Shown here one piece after another: positions 34,661-43,238 of a stretch of DNA of 64,000 bases; the stretch's first letter is position 1; each line of letters begins with the position of its first letter. Origin of the DNA: Odoribacter sp. AF15-53 (GTDB lineage: Bacteria > Bacteroidota > Bacteroidia > Bacteroidales > Marinifilaceae); the NCBI RefSeq assembly GCF_003479425.1, contig NZ_QUHC01000004.1, positions 378,880 through 442,879 of the forward strand. Direction: 5' to 3'. The notes below the pieces were generated by a model that was not told the DNA's origin, made no database searches, and saw only the letters and a list, made by a program, of their open reading frames with translations. Position numbers and translations under genes: made by a program.

Positions 34661-35638
34661 ATGAAATTCAGTAGAGTTATAAAAAGTATACGTGGTAATA
34701 AAGTAACTAGAACTTTAGCGTACCCTTTAGATTTGATATGTCATCACGTGTTAGCTCACATTACTGCAGCACATCCATATAGATATCCAGCACATAATCA
34801 TAAATGGGTTTATGGAAGAAGAATGGATTTGGAGAATCCGATATCATTGCATGAAAAAATATATTGGATGTTATATTGTACAGATACGTCAATATGGACA
34901 GAACTGACAGATAAAGTGAAAGTTCGGAGTTATATAGCACGAATGGGATATGGAAATATCTTGAATAAAGTTTATGCAACATATGATAGCCTTCCTGATA
35001 TGAATACATTGTTTGCAAATGCGCCTAGATCATTTGTGGTGAAAACAAACCATTGTGGAGGAGGTGAAGGTGTTTATCTTGTTAAAAACAAGGAGGCTGT
35101 AAATAAAAAACGAATTTATTCGGGTTTAAAAAGAGTCATGAAGGATAAATATGGAGTTCGTACAGGTCAACCTCATTATGTAGGAATTAAACCGCAAATC
35201 ATTGTTGAAAGGTATTTAATTAATGAGGTGGATCCGACAAAAGCGTTACCTGATTATAAATTTTTTTGTTTTAATGGAGAACCACGTTTGATTAATCTTG
35301 TTGGGAATAGGAGTATTGAAGAACATACATACCTTGACCATTATTATACAATGTCATGGGAACGTATTGTTTATAAGGAAGATGAAAGTCAAGATTTTCC
35401 TAGACCAAAATCATTTGACGAGATGGTTCAGATAGCACGAAAATTATCTTCTCCCTTTCCTTTTGTGCGGCTTGATTTTTATGAAGTTGGGGGAAAGCCA
35501 ATTTTTGGAGAGATGACTTTTACTCCTGGATTCGACACGTTTTGTGGAACTTATGGTGATAAAATCTTGAAACTAGGAAATTGGGTTGATTTATCAGAAA
35601 CTAAGAAAATTAGAGAACTAAATCCCAAATTTTATTGA
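34661..35638 (+). CDS. TupA-like ATP-grasp protein
   Basis: 325 aa. Recognised from the family layout: an N-terminal helical part with HKWVYGRRMDLENPISLHEKIYWM (about 47-70), a lysine-rich nucleotide site FVVKTNHCGGGEGVYLVKNK (about 124-143), DYKFFCFNGEP (about 203-213) and a metal-binding ending RLDFYEVGGKPIFGEMTFTPG (about 269-289). TupA-type ATP-grasp proteins occur in capsule and teichuronopeptide loci, where they are thought to form amide bonds with acidic polymers. Here it may amidate the uronic acid or lactyl carboxyl of the repeat unit (inference). 117 bp precede it, so a separate start of translation is likely. Confidence 0.82.
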   Translation: MKFSRVIKSIRGNKVTRTLAYPLDLICHHVLAHITAAHPYRYPAHNHKWVYGRRMDLENPISLHEKIYWMLYCTDTSIWTELTDKVKVRSYIARMGYGNILNKVYATYDSLPDMNTLFANAPRSFVVKTNHCGGGEGVYLVKNKEAVNKKRIYSGLKRVMKDKYGVRTGQPHYVGIKPQIIVERYLINEVDPTKALPDYKFFCFNGEPRLINLVGNRSIEEHTYLDHYYTMSWERIVYKEDESQDFPRPKSFDEMVQIARKLSSPFPFVRLDFYEVGGKPIFGEMTFTPGFDTFCGTYGDKILKLGNWVDLSETKKIRELNPKFY

Positions 35639-35691
35639 ACCTGAGTGTTTAGTTTGATTTTGAATAATATTAAAATATTTAATAGGAATTC

Positions 35692-36540
35692 ATGAAAATA
35701 TATAATGAAATAGATTTGTATCGGTATAATACAATGAAATTACATTCTATCGCTAGGATAATGTATGAACCGGAAAATGTAGACGAATTGCTGGCTATTT
35801 TTCGAAAATTAAAAAAAGAAGGTACTGCATTTTATTTGTTATCTGCAGGAAGTAATATCGTTTTTGGAGCTAGAATTGAACGTCCTATAGTATATTTAAT
35901 GTCCTTCAATACAAATATGTCATTTTGTGAGGATGGTACATTGGAATGTGGTGCATCTGTACGAATTCAATCTTTACTTGAAAAAATAAAGGAATTTTCT
36001 TTAGGAGGTATTGAATATCTTGCTTCAGTACCATCAAGTGTGGGGGGAGCTGTATACATGAATGCAGGGAGAGGACGAAAAATGAAACGTTCTATTTCAG
36101 ACTATATTGAATCTGTGAGGTATTTGGACTTTGCTGATATGCAGATAAAAAATATGTATGGGAATGATAGATATTTATATCGGACTTCTCCTTTTCAAAA
36201 CTTAAATACGGTTATTTTGAGTGTAAGATTTAAATTTATCAAACAAGATGTTGATATAACTAACAGATTGATTAAGGAAAGATTGGCTTATTCTCAAAGA
36301 TATTTGTCTGCAGATAAACCAAGTTGTGGATCTGTATTCTGTCTCATGAATCCAGTGATTATGAGATTACTTAGAGGTACAAGATATGGTGGTGCCATTT
36401 TTTCAAAAAAAACATCTAATTGGATATCAAATATTGATAATGCTAAAGTAGGAGATATAGAGGCTTTGATAGGGAAGGCTATTAGATGGCATAAAGTGTT
36501 CTTTTCAAAATATAAAGTAGAAATTCGATTCTTCAGGTAA
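35692..36540 (+). CDS. MurB-like FAD-dependent enolpyruvyl-sugar reductase in a capsule locus
   Basis: 282 aa MurB homologue. FAD-binding LSAGSNIVFG (50-59), the VPSSVGGAVYMNAG loop (113-126), the substrate/proton relay YRTS (163-166), the catalytic serine Ser214 in CGSVF, GGAIFSKKTSNWISN (233-247) and a terminal catalytic Glu277 in KVEIRFF are all in MurB order. Genuine MurB reduces UDP-GlcNAc-enolpyruvate to UDP-MurNAc for peptidoglycan. The C-terminal domain here is shorter and the usual FKNP and HxNFI motifs are altered, so the substrate may differ. Placement inside an AT-rich capsule operon suggests a lactyl-ether sugar in the polysaccharide rather than a cell wall role. No MurA homologue is in the window. 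Confidence 0.85.
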   Translation: MKIYNEIDLYRYNTMKLHSIARIMYEPENVDELLAIFRKLKKEGTAFYLLSAGSNIVFGARIERPIVYLMSFNTNMSFCEDGTLECGASVRIQSLLEKIKEFSLGGIEYLASVPSSVGGAVYMNAGRGRKMKRSISDYIESVRYLDFADMQIKNMYGNDRYLYRTSPFQNLNTVILSVRFKFIKQDVDITNRLIKERLAYSQRYLSADKPSCGSVFCLMNPVIMRLLRGTRYGGAIFSKKTSNWISNIDNAKVGDIEALIGKAIRWHKVFFSKYKVEIRFFR

Positions 36541-36541
36541 G

Positions 36542-37705
36542 ATGCATGTACTTCATATTGTAGATTCATATGGGGGAACAGAGGTGTATAAAAATCTTTT
36601 TATGGCATTAGATAGTTTAGGTATAAAACAAACTATTTTTGTTCCTCTTAATGCTAGTAATCATAATAGAATAGGAAATCATTTGATTGATTTTCAGGTA
36701 TCAGGATCAAAAATTATTTATTCCACAGCATTAACGTCTTATCATAAATTCTTGTATCAATTTAAAATCTCTACGATTTTAAAGGCGATAACTTCTTCTA
36801 TTAACATTGATGAAATAGATTTAATTCATGCAGCAACCCTTTGTGTAAATGGAGCTGTCGCTTATGAATTGAATAAACGATATAGAATACCTTATATCTG
36901 TGCTGTTAGGAACACTGATATGGAATTGTATTATAAATATTTTCGTTGGCGTATAAATTATTTTTTTAAAATATTTAAAGGAGCTTCCCAAGTGATATTT
37001 ATTTGTCCACAATATCAAAAAAAGTTTGTTCAAGAAAGAATCCCCTTTGTTTATAAAAAAGATGCTGAAAAAAAGGTGATGATTATTCCTAATGGGGTTG
37101 ATCCTTTGTTCCTAAATGATAGAGTATTTTGTTCCCCAAATTTATCCGGGGCAATACATGTTATTTTTGCTTCTGCTTTTGTTAAAGGGAAAGGGCTCAA
37201 GGAAATTATTTTGGCTATCGCTATGCTTAGAGATAAAGGATATAATATTGATATTAAAGCAGTGGGTAGAGGTTTGCCTTTTAGAAATGAAAATAAAAAA
37301 TACCTTCAAGAGATAGAAACAATTGCTAATCAATATGATTGGGTATATTTAGAGAATTACATGAATAAGCGAGATTTGAAAATGTTATTTCGGGGAAGTC
37401 ATATTTTCGTTATGCCTTCAAAGCCAGAAACATTTGGACTTGTTTATGTTGAGGCTTTGACTCAAAATTTGCCTATTGTATATGCCAAAGGACAAGGATT
37501 TGATGGGTATTTTTCTGAAGGCTATATTGGGTATCATGTGGAAGCCTTTAATGTTGTAGATATTGCCAATAAAATAGAATTGATTATTACAGAATATAAC
37601 GATATTGTAGAACGTATTGCAAGAATTGATCTAAAAGAGCAATTTAGTTGGGGTGAAATTGCCCAAAAGTATTATAATATATACAAGAGTATAGTTGGAA
37701 AATGA
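36542..37705 (+). CDS. Glycosyltransferase family 4
   Basis: 387 aa GT-B fold enzyme. It begins with MHVLHIVDSYGGTEVYKNL (acceptor domain, glycine loop), and the C-terminal donor domain has IIPNGVDPLF (about 181-190), VMPSKPETFGLVYVEALTQNLPIVY (about 293-317) with the EX7E-like pair typical of GT4. Adds one sugar to the lipid-linked repeat unit with retention. Starts one base after the MurB-like gene and overlaps the next by 4 bp. Confidence 0.88.
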   Translation: MHVLHIVDSYGGTEVYKNLFMALDSLGIKQTIFVPLNASNHNRIGNHLIDFQVSGSKIIYSTALTSYHKFLYQFKISTILKAITSSINIDEIDLIHAATLCVNGAVAYELNKRYRIPYICAVRNTDMELYYKYFRWRINYFFKIFKGASQVIFICPQYQKKFVQERIPFVYKKDAEKKVMIIPNGVDPLFLNDRVFCSPNLSGAIHVIFASAFVKGKGLKEIILAIAMLRDKGYNIDIKAVGRGLPFRNENKKYLQEIETIANQYDWVYLENYMNKRDLKMLFRGSHIFVMPSKPETFGLVYVEALTQNLPIVYAKGQGFDGYFSEGYIGYHVEAFNVVDIANKIELIITEYNDIVERIARIDLKEQFSWGEIAQKYYNIYKSIVGK

Positions 37706-38817
37706 AAAAAATAGCATTATTGTCATTTCATAATGCAGCTAACTATGGGGCTGCACTTCAAGCTTTTGCCTTACAAGAGGCTTTGACTCGAAAGGGATAT
37801 GTTTGTGAATATATTGATTATCGGAATACGTATCGAAGTAACGCTTACAATATGAGTTATCATATTTGGAGTAACCTAAAAGCGAGAAAATTGAAATCAG
37901 CTTTTCTTTATTTTTTAGGAACGCCTTTTATGTGTTTACGTAAATACCGATTTAATAAATTTTATCGTAGATATTTACATTGCACAACTTCTATTTATCA
38001 CTCATCAACAGAAGCAAGAGTGTTAAATGATAAATATGATAAATTTATTGTTGGTAGTGATCAAGTATGGAATTACGAAAATAATGGTCGAGATTTTGCT
38101 TTTTTGTTAGATTTTGTTACTGATGATGAAAAAAAAATTTCTTATTCATCAAGTTTTGGATTAAGCTCTGTTCCTAAGGAATTACGCAAGGAGTACGAGT
38201 ATAATCTTTTGAAAATAAAACATATTTCGGTTCGAGAACGTTATGCTGTAGATTTAGTTCGAGAACTATCAGGTCGGTGTGCCGAATTGGTTTTAGACCC
38301 AGTCTTCTTATTAACTAGAGAGGAGTGGCAACAATTTTTATTAAATCGTCCCCGTAGTAAGTATATATTTACTTATACGAATCGACCAGGACAGGTAGAG
38401 CGATTTTTTAATCAAACAGGCTATGATATACAGTATTTTAAACATTATAAATTGGCCCGGGCAACATCTTTGTTAGATTTCTTATCTGGTCATACTTGTG
38501 TAAAGTATGCGATGTCTCCATCAGAATTTGTTAGTTGTATAAATTATGCGCAACTCGTTGTATCGGCTTCATTCCATTGTATTGCATTGTCGATTATTCT
38601 TAACAAACCATTTGTAGCTATTCTTACAGGTGATATAGGAAAAGACGAGAGAATATTGAGTATATTACAACTGCTTGGTTTACAAAATCGTATATATTCC
38701 CCGTCGATGACATTAGAAGAAATAAATCTTCCGATTAATTATAAGAGTGTAAATGAAGAGATCTCTAGATTACGGAAGGATTCATTTCAATTTCTTATTA
38801 ATAGTATAGAAAAATAA
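37702..38817 (+). CDS. Polysaccharide pyruvyl transferase family protein
   Basis: 371 aa, GT-B-like PS_pyruv_trans family. Recognised from the start LLSFHNAANYGAALQAFALQ, FIVGSDQVWNY (about 114-124), KKISYSSSFG, a VRERYAVDLV and DPVFLL core, and VVSASFHCIALSIILNKPF (about 287-305). These enzymes use PEP to place a pyruvate ketal on a hexose, giving a negative charge, as WcfO does in Bacteroides fragilis PSA. Overlaps the GT4 gene by 4 bp. Confidence 0.85.
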   Translation: MKKIALLSFHNAANYGAALQAFALQEALTRKGYVCEYIDYRNTYRSNAYNMSYHIWSNLKARKLKSAFLYFLGTPFMCLRKYRFNKFYRRYLHCTTSIYHSSTEARVLNDKYDKFIVGSDQVWNYENNGRDFAFLLDFVTDDEKKISYSSSFGLSSVPKELRKEYEYNLLKIKHISVRERYAVDLVRELSGRCAELVLDPVFLLTREEWQQFLLNRPRSKYIFTYTNRPGQVERFFNQTGYDIQYFKHYKLARATSLLDFLSGHTCVKYAMSPSEFVSCINYAQLVVSASFHCIALSIILNKPFVAILTGDIGKDERILSILQLLGLQNRIYSPSMTLEEINLPINYKSVNEEISRLRKDSFQFLINSIEK

Positions 38818-38829
38818 TAAATTAAATTT

Positions 38830-40104
38830 ATGAATGAAATAAAAATTGCTGTAATCGGTCTCGGTTATGTTGGGTTACCTTTGGCTCGTCTTTTTTCAAC
38901 TAAGTATTTAACTGTTGGTTTCGATATGAATCAAAAGCGCGTAGATACTTTGATGGCAGGACATGATGTGACGTTCGAGGTGGCGGATGATTTATTACAA
39001 GATGCTATCCATAATCATGGTTTTAAGTGTACGACTAGTATTGATGAAATTAGTGATTGTAATTTTTATATAGTTGCCGTTCCAACTCCTGTAGATGAGA
39101 ATAATCGTCCTGATCTAAAACCTTTGTGGGGTGCAAGTGAAATAGTTGGAAAAGTTATTTCAAAAGGAGATATAGTGGTATATGAGTCAACCGTATATCC
39201 GGGGGTCACAGAAGAAGAATGTTTACCCGTAGTGGAACGGGTATCAGGATTAGAGTTCAATAAAGATTTCTTTGCTGGTTATAGTCCAGAACGGATTAAT
39301 CCTGGAGATAAGGAACATACTGTAGAAAAAATTAAGAAAGTTACATCGGGATCTACTCCTGAGATTGCAGAGGTTGTTGATAAGATTTATAATTCTGTAC
39401 TTGTAAACGGAACTCATAGAGCTTCTTCTATTAAAGTTGCCGAAGCTTCTAAGATAATTGAAAATTCGCAGCGTGATGTTAATATTGCTTTTATGAACGA
39501 ATTGGCAAAAATTTTTAATGCGATGGAGATTGATACTCACGATGTAATTGATGCTGCTTCTAGTAAGTGGAATTTTATAAAATTAAGCCCAGGGCTTGTA
39601 GGTGGACATTGTATAAGTGTTGATCCGTATTATTTGATTCAGAAAGCTCAGGTTTATGGTGTTTTACCTCGAGTTATGTCAAATGCTCGTCGTTTGAATG
39701 ATGGTATGGGGGCATACGTGGCGAACCAAACTATTAAATGCATGAACAAAAAAGGAGTAATAGTAAAGGATTCTAAAATTTTGATTCTTGGTATTACATT
39801 TAAGGAAAATTGTCCTGATATTCGTAATACGAAAATCGTTGACATTTATCATACATTCGAGGAGTATACGAATAATATTACTATTTATGATCCGTGGGCA
39901 GATATTGATGCTGTTCGTCATGAATATGGTCTTGAAATAATTAATGTTCTTTCAGGTAGAGAGAAATATGATTCTATTATTCTTGCAGTTGCTCATGATG
40001 AGTTTCTAAATCTTGATATCCGCTCTTTTCTATCGTCAGAAAAGGGTGTTGTTTATGATGTGAAAGGTATTCTTCCTAGAAAAATTGTTGATGCAAGATT
40101 ATAA
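38830..40104 (+). CDS. UDP-N-acetylhexosamine 6-dehydrogenase (WbpA/WbpO/TviB type)
   Basis: 424 aa three-domain nucleotide sugar dehydrogenase. NAD-binding AVIGLGYVGLPLA (about 7-19), VAVPTPVD, the ESTVYPGVTEE segment, the catalytic Cys261 in GGHCISVDPYYL, and LGITFKENCPDIRNTK (about 318-333). It oxidises UDP-HexNAc at C6 twice to the uronic acid; the GlcNAc/GalNAc choice cannot be fixed. It gives the repeat unit a carboxylate, a possible target of the ATP-grasp protein. Confidence 0.93.
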   Translation: MNEIKIAVIGLGYVGLPLARLFSTKYLTVGFDMNQKRVDTLMAGHDVTFEVADDLLQDAIHNHGFKCTTSIDEISDCNFYIVAVPTPVDENNRPDLKPLWGASEIVGKVISKGDIVVYESTVYPGVTEEECLPVVERVSGLEFNKDFFAGYSPERINPGDKEHTVEKIKKVTSGSTPEIAEVVDKIYNSVLVNGTHRASSIKVAEASKIIENSQRDVNIAFMNELAKIFNAMEIDTHDVIDAASSKWNFIKLSPGLVGGHCISVDPYYLIQKAQVYGVLPRVMSNARRLNDGMGAYVANQTIKCMNKKGVIVKDSKILILGITFKENCPDIRNTKIVDIYHTFEEYTNNITIYDPWADIDAVRHEYGLEIINVLSGREKYDSIILAVAHDEFLNLDIRSFLSSEKGVVYDVKGILPRKIVDARL

Positions 40105-40107
40105 GTA

Positions 40108-41118
40108 ATGATGTTATCTATTGTTTGCCCGATATACAATGAAGTGGGGTATATTAAAGGGTGTATAGAGTCAATTGTAGCACAGGATTATCCTAAAGAT
40201 AGTTTGGAAGTATTGTTTGTTGATGGGATGAGTTCAGATGGAACTCGTGATGTTGTACGAAAATTTATTTCTTTATATCCTTTCATTAAATTATTAGATA
40301 ATCCTAAAAAAATTACTCCAGCTGCTTTAAATATAGGAATTAATGCTGCAAAAGGTTCGATTATTTTTCGTTTAGATGCACATGCTATTTATCCTAATAA
40401 TTATTTCTCTATATTGGTTAAATATCTTGAAGAGTTGAGAGCAGATAATGTTGGTGGTATATGTAGAACACTACCTGTTAATAATACGAATGTTTGTGTT
40501 GCAATTGCTTGTGCTTTAAGTAGTCCTTTCGGTATGGGAAACTCCTATTTTAGGATAGGAATAAAAGATGTAAAAAAAGTAGATACGGTGCCTTTTGGTT
40601 GTTTTAGAAAGGAAATATTTGATAAAGTAGGACTTTTTGATGAAGAATTAATTCGTAATCAAGATGACGAATTTAATGGGCGGATAATTAAAGAAGGTGG
40701 TTGTATTTATTTAATACCAGAGGTTATTATAGATTATTATGCTCGAGATTCGATAAAAAAAGTGATAAAAATGTTTTATCAATATGGGTTATTTAAACCA
40801 TTAGTAAATATAAAGTTGAGAAAACCTACTACTATTCGACAATTTTTTCCAGTATTATTTGTTATTGGTTTAATTGTAGGTGGAGCGTTAAGTATATTTA
40901 CTTCATTGGTATATATTTATATTTTAGTGTTGGGGTTATATTGGTGTCTCGCATTTTATTTTGCATTGAGTAATGTGCGGAAAATAAAGCGATTAGGAGG
41001 AGTGATACTCTTACCTTTTATATTTTTCATGATACATGTTAGTTATGGTTGGGGATATTTAGTCGGAATTTTTAAGGTAATTTTTAAAAGTTCCTTTTCT
41101 GTGGTAAGTAATAGATAA
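40108..41118 (+). CDS. Glycosyltransferase family 2, ExoA-like
   Basis: 336 aa. GT-A domain with IVCPIYNEVGYIKGCIESI (start), VDGMSSDGTRDVV, FRLDAHAIYP carrying the DxD-like metal site (about 90-95), and a final QDDEFNGR acceptor-site motif. About three membrane helices after residue 245 anchor it, as in ExoA of succinoglycan synthesis. Begins 3 bp after the dehydrogenase. It is the last gene of the AT-rich core; the codon style changes within the following 95-bp gap. Confidence 0.9.
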   Translation: MMLSIVCPIYNEVGYIKGCIESIVAQDYPKDSLEVLFVDGMSSDGTRDVVRKFISLYPFIKLLDNPKKITPAALNIGINAAKGSIIFRLDAHAIYPNNYFSILVKYLEELRADNVGGICRTLPVNNTNVCVAIACALSSPFGMGNSYFRIGIKDVKKVDTVPFGCFRKEIFDKVGLFDEELIRNQDDEFNGRIIKEGGCIYLIPEVIIDYYARDSIKKVIKMFYQYGLFKPLVNIKLRKPTTIRQFFPVLFVIGLIVGGALSIFTSLVYIYILVLGLYWCLAFYFALSNVRKIKRLGGVILLPFIFFMIHVSYGWGYLVGIFKVIFKSSFSVVSNR

Positions 41119-41213
41119 GTTTTTTTTTACATATATCAGATTTGTGGTATGTAAATATTGGTAACAATATTATACATGTGATAAACGTTCTTTAATGTTG
41201 TAATTTTTTTTAT

Positions 41214-42428
41214 ATGATACCATTTTCACCACCAAGAATTGACCAGAAGGTCATTGATGAGGTTGTTGATACCTTGAAGTCCGGTTGGATCACGACGGGA
41301 CCGAAGACGAAGGAGTTTGAACGGAGGTTGACGGCGTATTGCGGGAATAAGGCGACGTTGGCTGTAAACTCGAATACAGTGGGGTTGGAAGTTGTGTTGC
41401 GGTGGTTCGGGGTACAGGAGGGGGACGAGGTGATTGTGCCTGCCTATACGTATTGTGCCACTGCGAACGTGATCGTGCATTGTGGGGCGAAACCTGTTAT
41501 GGTTGATGTGAATGCGGAAGATTTTGATGTTTGCTTGGAGAATGTGCGGAAGGCGATTACGGATAAGACAAAAGTGATTATGCCTGTTGATTTGGGTGGG
41601 ATGCCTTGTGATTATGATGAATTGTTTGAATTGGTGAAATCGGGGTCGGTGAATTCGTTGTTTCAGGCAAGAACGGAGGAGCAGGAGAAGTTGGGACGGA
41701 TTTTGATTTTGTCGGATTCGGCTCATTCCGTGGGGGCGGAGTATAAGGGGCGAAAAGCGGGATGTTTGGCGGATGTTTCCGTGTTTTCTTTCCATGCGGT
41801 GAAGAATTTGACCACGGCGGAAGGAGGGGCGATTATGTTGAATTTGCCGGAGCCTTTTGATAACGAGGAGGTGTATCGTTATTTGTGTACATATACTTTG
41901 CACGGGCAGAATAAGGATGCGTTGGCCAAGACGAAAAAGGGGGCGTGGCGTTATGATGTACTGGTTTCCGGTTTTAAGGGGAATATGACGGATATAATGG
42001 CTTCTATCGGGTTGGTGGAGTTGTCGCGGTATGAGGATGATACTTTGCATTATCGGAAATGTATATATGATCAGTATACGGAGGCTTTTTCCAAGTATGA
42101 GTGGGCACAATTACCAGTTTATGAAACGGAAGACCGGAAGAGTTCTTATCACGTGTATTGTTTACGGATAAAAGGGATCACGGAGCAACAGCGGGATGAG
42201 ATTATTCAGAAAATTTTCGATAGGGATGTTGCGGTTAATGTACATTTTCAGCCGTTACCTTTGTTGAGTGCGTTTAAGAATAAAGGATATAAAATAGAAG
42301 ATTACCCGGTGGCTTACGATAATTATAGCCGTGAGATTTCTTTACCCGTGTGGTATGGGTTGAATGAGGAGATGGTGAAGACGGTTATTGATGCTGTCGT
42401 GTGTTCTGTGGAGGAAGTGTTGGCGTGA
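41214..42428 (+). CDS. DegT/DnrJ-family sugar aminotransferase, WcfR-like
   Basis: 404 aa PLP aminotransferase. The PLP lysine is Lys197 in SFHAVKNLTTAEGGA, and the start SPPRIDQKVIDEVVDTLKSGWITTGP is standard. In Bacteroides fragilis PSA the paired genes wcfR and wcfS make UDP-AATGal (a 4-amino-trideoxyhexose) and load it on the lipid carrier; here the same pair stands at the 3' end of the operon. The needed 4,6-dehydratase is not in the window and may be encoded elsewhere. Base composition is host-like (GC-richer than the preceding nine genes). Confidence 0.9.
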   Translation: MIPFSPPRIDQKVIDEVVDTLKSGWITTGPKTKEFERRLTAYCGNKATLAVNSNTVGLEVVLRWFGVQEGDEVIVPAYTYCATANVIVHCGAKPVMVDVNAEDFDVCLENVRKAITDKTKVIMPVDLGGMPCDYDELFELVKSGSVNSLFQARTEEQEKLGRILILSDSAHSVGAEYKGRKAGCLADVSVFSFHAVKNLTTAEGGAIMLNLPEPFDNEEVYRYLCTYTLHGQNKDALAKTKKGAWRYDVLVSGFKGNMTDIMASIGLVELSRYEDDTLHYRKCIYDQYTEAFSKYEWAQLPVYETEDRKSSYHVYCLRIKGITEQQRDEIIQKIFDRDVAVNVHFQPLPLLSAFKNKGYKIEDYPVAYDNYSREISLPVWYGLNEEMVKTVIDAVVCSVEEVLA

Positions 42429-43012
42429 TACGTTTTTGTGATATTTTCTTTTCTTTGTTGGGATTGATAGTTCTATCACCCGTTTTCGTGATTATTGCTT
42501 TGTGTATTGTGTCGGATAGCCGGGGTGGTGTATTTTACCGTCAGGTACGAGTGGGGCGGGAGGGTAAGGATTTTCGGTTGTTTAAATTCCGATCAATGGC
42601 GAGTGGGGCGGATAAGAAAGGTTTGATAACCGTGGGGGCAAAGGATTCACGGGTTACCCGGGTCGGGTATTTTTTGAGAAAGTATAAATTGGATGAATTA
42701 CCGCAATTGCTGAACGTGGTGCGGGGGGAGATGAGTTTGGTGGGACCGAGGCCGGAGGTGAGGAAGTACGTGGATATGTATACTGTTGAGCAGCGTAAGG
42801 TGCTGGCGGTTGTTCCCGGTATCACGGATTATGCTTCTATCGAGTACGTGGATGAAAATGTTATTTTAGGACAGGCAAATGATCCGGATCAGGCTTACGT
42901 GGAACAGATTATGCCGGATAAGATACGATATAACATGAAATATATAGATAATCGGTGTTTGAAAGAGTATTTTAAGATTATATTTTTGACGTTGATGAAG
43001 ATCGTGAAGTAG
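42425..43012 (+). CDS. Initiating sugar-phosphate transferase, WcfS/PglC-like
   Basis: 195 aa from GTG 42425, which overlaps the aminotransferase stop by 4 bp (GTGA); the open frame upstream is not used. One membrane hairpin near residues 5-28, then the family core KFRSM, LRKYKLDELPQLLNVVRGEMSLVGPRPE (about 90-117). It transfers a sugar phosphate to undecaprenyl phosphate and thus starts the repeat unit, probably with the aminotransferase product. Confidence 0.92.
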   Translation: MIRFCDIFFSLLGLIVLSPVFVIIALCIVSDSRGGVFYRQVRVGREGKDFRLFKFRSMASGADKKGLITVGAKDSRVTRVGYFLRKYKLDELPQLLNVVRGEMSLVGPRPEVRKYVDMYTVEQRKVLAVVPGITDYASIEYVDENVILGQANDPDQAYVEQIMPDKIRYNMKYIDNRCLKEYFKIIFLTLMKIVK

Positions 43013-43065
43013 CGTGATGATTAGATGATTTGCGATTAAGCGATTTCGTGATTGGAAAAGATAGT

Positions 43066-43097
43066 ACCTCGGATAAATGTCCGGGGTATTTTGTTTT
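43066..43097 (+). terminator. Terminator of the capsule operon
   Basis: ACCTCGGA-taaatg-TCCGGGGT (one G-T pair) followed by ATTTTGTTTTT, 54 bp after the last gene. Confidence 0.65.
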
Positions 43098-43131
43098 TGT
43101 GAATGTCCGTTTGGGGAGTAATATAGGATAT

Positions 43132-43187
43132 TGTGGGAGAAGCTGTGGGAGAAATGGTCGAGAACTGTGGGGAAAATTGTGGGAGAA
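43132..43187. repeat. TGTGGGAGAA direct repeats
   Basis: TGTGGGAGAA at 43132, 43144 and 43178, with a variant TGTGGGGAA at 43166. Irregular spacing (12, 22, 12). The unit shares GTGGRGAA with the 11-bp array at 208-248. It lies between the capsule terminator and the htpG promoter; role unknown. Confidence 0.45.
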
Positions 43188-43238
43188 ATGGCGAAAATAT
43201 AAAGAATAGGAACTGTCAATTCGGCAGGAAACCGGTTT

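Noticed and set aside
41226..42110. 294-aa ORF on the minus strand inside the aminotransferase gene
   Set aside because: It is the antisense shadow of a gene with clear DegT motifs; its composition (Arg, His, Ile-rich) is that of a shadow.
43132..43187. DnaA boxes or a replication origin
   Set aside because: The units differ from TTATNCACA at key positions, spacing is irregular, and no dnaA, dnaN or AT-rich unwinding zone is present.
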